A DNA stretch of 16,548 bases from CAYWTX01 sp964461295 (GTDB taxonomy: Bacteria; Planctomycetota; Phycisphaerae; SM23-33), in contig CAYWTX010000197.1 of the NCBI GenBank assembly GCA_964461295.1, positions 1-16,548 of the forward strand, written 5' to 3'. The first letter of the stretch is position 1; every line of letters begins with the position of its first letter. The notes beneath the pieces were generated by a model that saw only the letters and a list, made by a program, of their open reading frames with translations, was not told the DNA's origin and made no database searches. The translations under genes and the position numbers were made by a program. Shown piece by piece: positions 12,949 through 16,548 of this stretch.

Positions 12949-14067
12949 CTATTCCTTCTTGCCCAGCTCCGCCGCCACTTCCTTCAACTGCTTGCGTATC
13001 TCGATCTTCTGCGGACAACGCTTCTCGCAGTCCCCGCACTCGATGCACTGCTCCGGCCGGCTCTCGGGCTTCAACCCCCGGTACGCCTTCTTCGCGTACG
13101 CCGTCAGGCCGTACACCCGGTGATAGTTCAGCAGCTCGAACAACTGCGGAATCTTCACGCCCTGCTTGCACGGCATGCAGTAGTTGCAGCCCGTGCAGTA
13201 CAGGTCCGCCAGCCGCCGCAACTCTTCCATCGCCGCTTGCACCGCCGCCTTCTCCTCGACGCTCAGCGCCGAGTCGCGCGCCCCCGCGGCCGCGTTCTCC
13301 TCCGCCTGCTTCACCGAGCCGATCCCCGACAGCGCGCAGCTCACGTGGGGGTTGCTCAGCACGAACCGCAGCGCCAGCTCCGCCACCGACCGCGCCCGCC
13401 CCGCCGCCACGTTCTCCAGCGCCGGCGTCGGCACGCACAGCCGCCCGCCGCCGGCCGGACCCATGATCGCCACGCCCAGCCCCCTGGCCGCGGCGTGCGC
13501 GATCGCCGGTGCGTTCCGCTGGTCCAGCAGGTTGTACTGCACGAGCATCCCCTCGGCCCAGCCTTCGTCGATGATCCGGATGATGTTCTCGGGCTTGTCG
13601 TGGCTGGAAAACGCGATGTGCCGGATCAGCCCATCTCGCTTGGCTTTCTCGGCCTCCGCCAGCAGCTTCAGCGGACCGAGCACCTCCGCGATCTGCTTGT
13701 GGCTCAGCCCGTGGAAGTAGTACACGTCCAGGTACTCCGCGCCCATGCTGGCAAGCTGCCTGTCGAGGATCCTGCGGTAGTCGGCCGTCTCATTCAGCTT
13801 CCACACGGGGCTCTTCGTCGAGACGTAGACCTTGCTGCGCCAGCCGGCAAGGAACCGCGGGAACAGCGGCTCGCTCTGGCCCGAGCAGTACCCGTGCCCG
13901 GTGTCGATGTAGTTGACGCCCATCTCGAACGCCCAATGCACGATCTCCACGGCCTCATCGGCCTGCACGACTTCCTCGCCGTCGATCTCCTTTGACGGCA
14001 GGCGCATGGCCCCGAACGACACGGCCGACACCTGCATGCCCGTATTGCCGAACTCGCGATACTTCAT
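12949..14067 (-). CDS. Aldo/keto reductase with C-terminal ferredoxin-like 4Fe-4S domain
   Basis: A 372-residue protein of the COG1453 type: an NADPH-dependent aldo/keto reductase barrel followed by a dicluster iron-sulfur domain. The barrel begins MKYREFGNTGMQVSAVSFG and keeps the catalytic tetrad: D55 and Y60 in YIDTGHGY, K85 in STKSP, H119 in VYYFHG. The C-terminal part has C291-x2-C294-x2-C297-x2-C300 (CTGCNYCMPC) and C341-x2-C344-x2-C347-x3-C351-P (CIECGDCEKRCP), enough for two [4Fe-4S] clusters. Electron transfer to or from a ferredoxin partner is inferred, and the substrate is unknown. The start at 14067 has AGG five bases upstream. An in-frame ATG at 14106 is less likely. Confidence 0.92.
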   Translation of the reverse strand: MKYREFGNTGMQVSAVSFGAMRLPSKEIDGEEVVQADEAVEIVHWAFEMGVNYIDTGHGYCSGQSEPLFPRFLAGWRSKVYVSTKSPVWKLNETADYRRILDRQLASMGAEYLDVYYFHGLSHKQIAEVLGPLKLLAEAEKAKRDGLIRHIAFSSHDKPENIIRIIDEGWAEGMLVQYNLLDQRNAPAIAHAAARGLGVAIMGPAGGGRLCVPTPALENVAAGRARSVAELALRFVLSNPHVSCALSGIGSVKQAEENAAAGARDSALSVEEKAAVQAAMEELRRLADLYCTGCNYCMPCKQGVKIPQLFELLNYHRVYGLTAYAKKAYRGLKPESRPEQCIECGDCEKRCPQKIEIRKQLKEVAAELGKKE

Positions 14068-14231
14068 GATGACCTGCCGCTCCGTGGACAATGGGAAAGC
14101 CGCCATTATCCCCCAAGAAGGAAGCAATGCAAGCGCGGCGCGGTCCTGGAGGGACCCGCTCCGTCGGGGCCGTCTCGCCTCCCCCACGGCCGCGACGGCG
14201 CGCGGCCCTCCGGGACAACTTCGCCCGCACT

Positions 14232-16548
14232 TCACAGCATCTTCGCCAGCCGCTGCTCAAGGCCCCGCCAATCCGCTTCAGAAAGCCCCGCGAGCTGATA
14301 GAGGATGCGGTCGATCAAGTCCTGGTACGGCTGGGCCGCCGGGGCCAGGGCGCTGCGGGCCGTGCGCGAGATCTCGCCTCGCTCCTTCTCGATGGCCGTG
14401 ATCCGCGTCACCAACTCGATGATCGTGTCCCCCGCCGCCCGCCCGTAAGGCGGCGCCGCCATCGCCGGCGCCAGGATCCCGCACACCTCGCGAATCATCC
14501 CCTCCGGGTCCGCCGGGCCGGCCTTGCGACTGGGACCAGGCGGCCAGGCGGCCAACCTGTTCGCCACTTCCGCCAACATCCTCTGGTCGGCGGCCGTGGC
14601 CTTCTTGGCAAGAGGGGGACACGGGAGGTTGTGAAGTTGATACTGATTGGCGTGAGCACTTGTGCTGCCAAGGCGGAAGTACCAATCCGATATCTTCGAG
14701 TTCAGGAGTCCGAGGAGGAACGGGAGCGGCAATGTCGCCTTCGACTCAGGAATGAAGTTGATTGTGTACAGGCAGAACGTGCCCGCTTCGATTGGGGCGG
14801 CGATGATTCGCCGGAAGTTGTTCTGGGGGGCATTGCCCTGAACCCCGATCCGTGCTTCGCCGAAATAGCGGGCCTTTGATTCCTCGGATTTGCCTTCCAG
14901 GAACCTGTCCACGTCAACGTAGAGGTCGCCGGTTGTTTTTTGGGATGGCTCTCTCACCGCGTAAAGACACACTCCGGCGGCGCGCAAGGCTCGGGGGCCG
15001 ACGGATTGATCTGCCATCAGGGTCCGTCGGGCCTTCTCGTTCGTCTCGTTCAGTTCGCCTTGGAAGAACTCGGCAAACTCCCCCAGACGCCCCATGCGCC
15101 CCGAAGAAATGATGCGGATCGCCAGGTCCCAATCGGCCTGTGAACAGGAGACGATCGTCAGGTTCTCCGGGTCATACGCAGGTACCCCGGCGCTGGTGAG
15201 CAACAGCGACGGCGAGTCCGCCTCGAACTGGTCGGCGGGGTGCACGCGCGAAACGAACGGCTCGGCATGATGCTCCGGCGTCCCGTTACGTTCCAGCGTG
15301 AACACGGCCGTGGAAAGCTTCGCCTCGGGAAACACCCGCCGCTTGGGGTCGTCTTTCTGCGGGAAGGCGTCGACGGACGTGAACGCCCCGGCCGTGAGCA
15401 TCATGCGGCGCATGTCGGCGGCCTGGTCGTCGCCCAGGATGGCCATGGGCGTGATGAACCCCATGCGCCCGCCGTCGGCGAGGAGGTCCATCGCGCGGCA
15501 AACGAACAGCTTGTACAGGTTGTTCTTGCCCCGGAAACTCGGGGAGTAGACCGGCTGTGCCTTGAGGAACTTCTTCAGCGCCGACAGGTCGTGCCCCGTC
15601 TCCTTTTCCGACAGCACGTCATAGGGCGGGTTGCCGACAACGGCATCGAACCCGCCATCCTCCCGCAGCCCGGTTGCGTCGAAGAACACCTCGGGAAACT
15701 CCAACTGCCAGTGGAACGCGTTCACCGACTCCTGGCGCACGGCCGCGAGGTAGCCGGACATCGGCGGCTGGGCGATCAACTTCCGCAGCTTCGGCGGCTC
15801 GTCCAGGACATTGAGCAGGCCCTGGTAATCGCTCTGCGTGATCGCCTTCGCCTCTGGCAGGAAGAACGCCGAGCACCACGCGTCGGCTACCGATTGCAGC
15901 GGCTGGCGAACCGGCTCCAGGACCTTCGTATACAGCCGTTCCTTCTCCTTGACCTGGGGCACCGTTTCCGAGGGCATGGCCGCGATGTCGGCCACGGCCT
16001 GCAGCATGGCGGGCAGCCGCCCCTGCACCCGCGCGGCGAACAGCCCCTTGCCGCCGAGCTTCTCGCCGTGGAGCGCCTCGATGGATTCAATGTCCGCCCC
16101 GACAAGGCTGTTGCCGCATCGAAGGTGGTGGTCGAGGAAAGTCAACGGCTGATCGATTGCGGCCGTCTCAAGCCACAGGGCCAGTTTCGCAAGTTCCACG
16201 GCCACGACATTGAGGTCCACCTGGATCGAGGGGTCCTCGCGGTCGATGCCGGCCAGCTCCGCGGCGCGATCGATGATCGGGGCGAACAGGTCGGGGCGGT
16301 AGTTGCTGGCGACGCCCTGCAGGACAGCGGTCAGGCGATCCATGCCCATGCCCGTGTCGATGGAGGGGGCGGGCAGGGGATGCAGCGCGCCCTGCGGGTC
16401 ACGGCTGAACTGCATGAACACCAGGTTCCAGATCTCGACGAAGCGGCGGTTGCCGTCGACGAACTCCCCGGGGCCGAAGGCCGGCCCGCGGTCATAATGG
16501 ATCTCCGAGCAAGGCCCGCAGGGGCCGGTATCGCCCATTTGCCAGAAG
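14232..16548 (-). CDS. In-frame chimera: alanyl-tRNA synthetase core fragment fused to an Eco57I-type methylase (partial)
   Basis: One frame runs from the right window edge to TGA at 14232 (more than 768 codons). Its first ~97 codons are AlaRS sequence. From about 16220 it becomes a type IIG/Eco57I-like restriction-modification methylase: DLNVVAVELAKLALWLETA, then LDHHLRCGNSLVGA, then FDAVVGNPPY with N303-P-P-Y306 (motif IV, the m6A catalytic motif), LADGGRMGFITPM, and a TaqI-like target-recognition end (LLGLLNSKISDWYFRLGST, then QLHNLPCPP). Residue numbers count from the ATG at 16538. The SAM-binding motif I (DPACGSG type) and the N-terminal nuclease expected before DLN are missing, replaced by AlaRS. 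The methylase part should therefore be inactive alone. It may be a recombined pseudogene or a chimeric assembly. Confidence 0.82.
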   Translation of the reverse strand, partial: FWQMGDTGPCGPCSEIHYDRGPAFGPGEFVDGNRRFVEIWNLVFMQFSRDPQGALHPLPAPSIDTGMGMDRLTAVLQGVASNYRPDLFAPIIDRAAELAGIDREDPSIQVDLNVVAVELAKLALWLETAAIDQPLTFLDHHLRCGNSLVGADIESIEALHGEKLGGKGLFAARVQGRLPAMLQAVADIAAMPSETVPQVKEKERLYTKVLEPVRQPLQSVADAWCSAFFLPEAKAITQSDYQGLLNVLDEPPKLRKLIAQPPMSGYLAAVRQESVNAFHWQLEFPEVFFDATGLREDGGFDAVVGNPPYDVLSEKETGHDLSALKKFLKAQPVYSPSFRGKNNLYKLFVCRAMDLLADGGRMGFITPMAILGDDQAADMRRMMLTAGAFTSVDAFPQKDDPKRRVFPEAKLSTAVFTLERNGTPEHHAEPFVSRVHPADQFEADSPSLLLTSAGVPAYDPENLTIVSCSQADWDLAIRIISSGRMGRLGEFAEFFQGELNETNEKARRTLMADQSVGPRALRAAGVCLYAVREPSQKTTGDLYVDVDRFLEGKSEESKARYFGEARIGVQGNAPQNNFRRIIAAPIEAGTFCLYTINFIPESKATLPLPFLLGLLNSKISDWYFRLGSTSAHANQYQLHNLPCPPLAKKATAADQRMLAEVANRLAAWPPGPSRKAGPADPEGMIREVCGILAPAMAAPPYGRAAGDTIIELVTRITAIEKERGEISRTARSALAPAAQPYQDLIDRILYQLAGLSEADWRGLEQRLAKML
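16221..16548 (-). other. alaS: Alanyl-tRNA synthetase catalytic-core segment (partial, truncated)
   Basis: Reading in from the edge, FWQMGDTGPCGPCSEIHYD, FVEIWNLVFMQFSRD, and then PAPSIDTGMGMDRLTAVLQ are unmistakable class II AlaRS blocks. The last of these is motif 3, which binds ATP. DLFAPIIDRAAELAG follows, as in true AlaRS. The tRNA-recognition, editing and C-Ala domains that should follow (roughly 600 more residues) are absent, because the frame passes into methylase sequence between about 16250 and 16220. The N-terminus lies outside the window. A functional alaS must exist elsewhere, or this contig is chimeric. Confidence 0.88.

Noticed and set aside
1..16548. tRNA or rRNA genes
   Set aside because: I saw no tRNA-like cloverleaf with a GGTTCGAATCC-type arm, and no rRNA block beyond the short 16S-tail-like match at 4677-4696. 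A covariance-model scan would be more sensitive.

Overview
The window is GC-rich bacterial DNA. Every confidently called gene lies on the minus strand, so transcription runs from the high-coordinate end to the low-coordinate end. The high GC, the many short periodic intergenic repeats, the decayed DUF4143 fragments and the gene families suggest a Planctomycetota-like environmental bacterium, perhaps from a metagenome. This is an inference: no rRNA, tRNA or other taxonomic marker is present to settle it.

Layout from the right edge in transcription order. (1) 16548-14232: an in-frame chimera. An alanyl-tRNA synthetase core fragment runs in from the window edge and continues without a stop into the C-terminal two thirds of an Eco57I-type restriction-modification methylase that lacks its SAM-binding motif I. 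(2) 14067-12949: an aldo/keto reductase with a C-terminal pair of 4Fe-4S motifs. (3) 12837-11630: a DUF1444 (YtpQ-like) protein whose last ~100 codons lie in another frame, which looks like a one-base deletion. (4) 11500-9650: a repeat-rich island. It holds a MazF/PemK toxin and a small antitoxin bracketed by two direct copies of a DUF4143-ATPase tail, a 177-bp MITE-like insertion in one of those copies, and a ~360-bp imperfect palindrome centred on a double hairpin. (5) 9641-8799: a sugar phosphate isomerase/epimerase-like TIM barrel. (6) 8657-5878: threonine synthase (thrC), a HEPN/MNT pair, and a SAM-dependent methyltransferase, all closely spaced. (7) 5547-1746: dapB, then low-specificity threonine aldolase, a secreted alpha/beta hydrolase and endonuclease V. 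The last three are joined by 4-bp stop/start overlaps. (8) 1491-199: a HI0933-type flavoprotein, ending near a GC-rich hairpin that may separate it from a convergent gene at the left edge.

The metabolic core concerns aspartate-family amino acids: dapB on the lysine/diaminopimelate branch, thrC making threonine and ltaE cleaving it. The other genes are accessory or housekeeping functions (DNA repair, redox, hydrolysis).

The most unusual content is non-coding. Five intergenic gaps carry tandem or inverted repeats built on strict 8-bp or 9-bp periods with different sequences. One forms a ~33-bp stem immediately upstream of thrC. The island at 9650-11500 contains the MITE-like element with a readable empty site, and the right edge contains the gene chimera.
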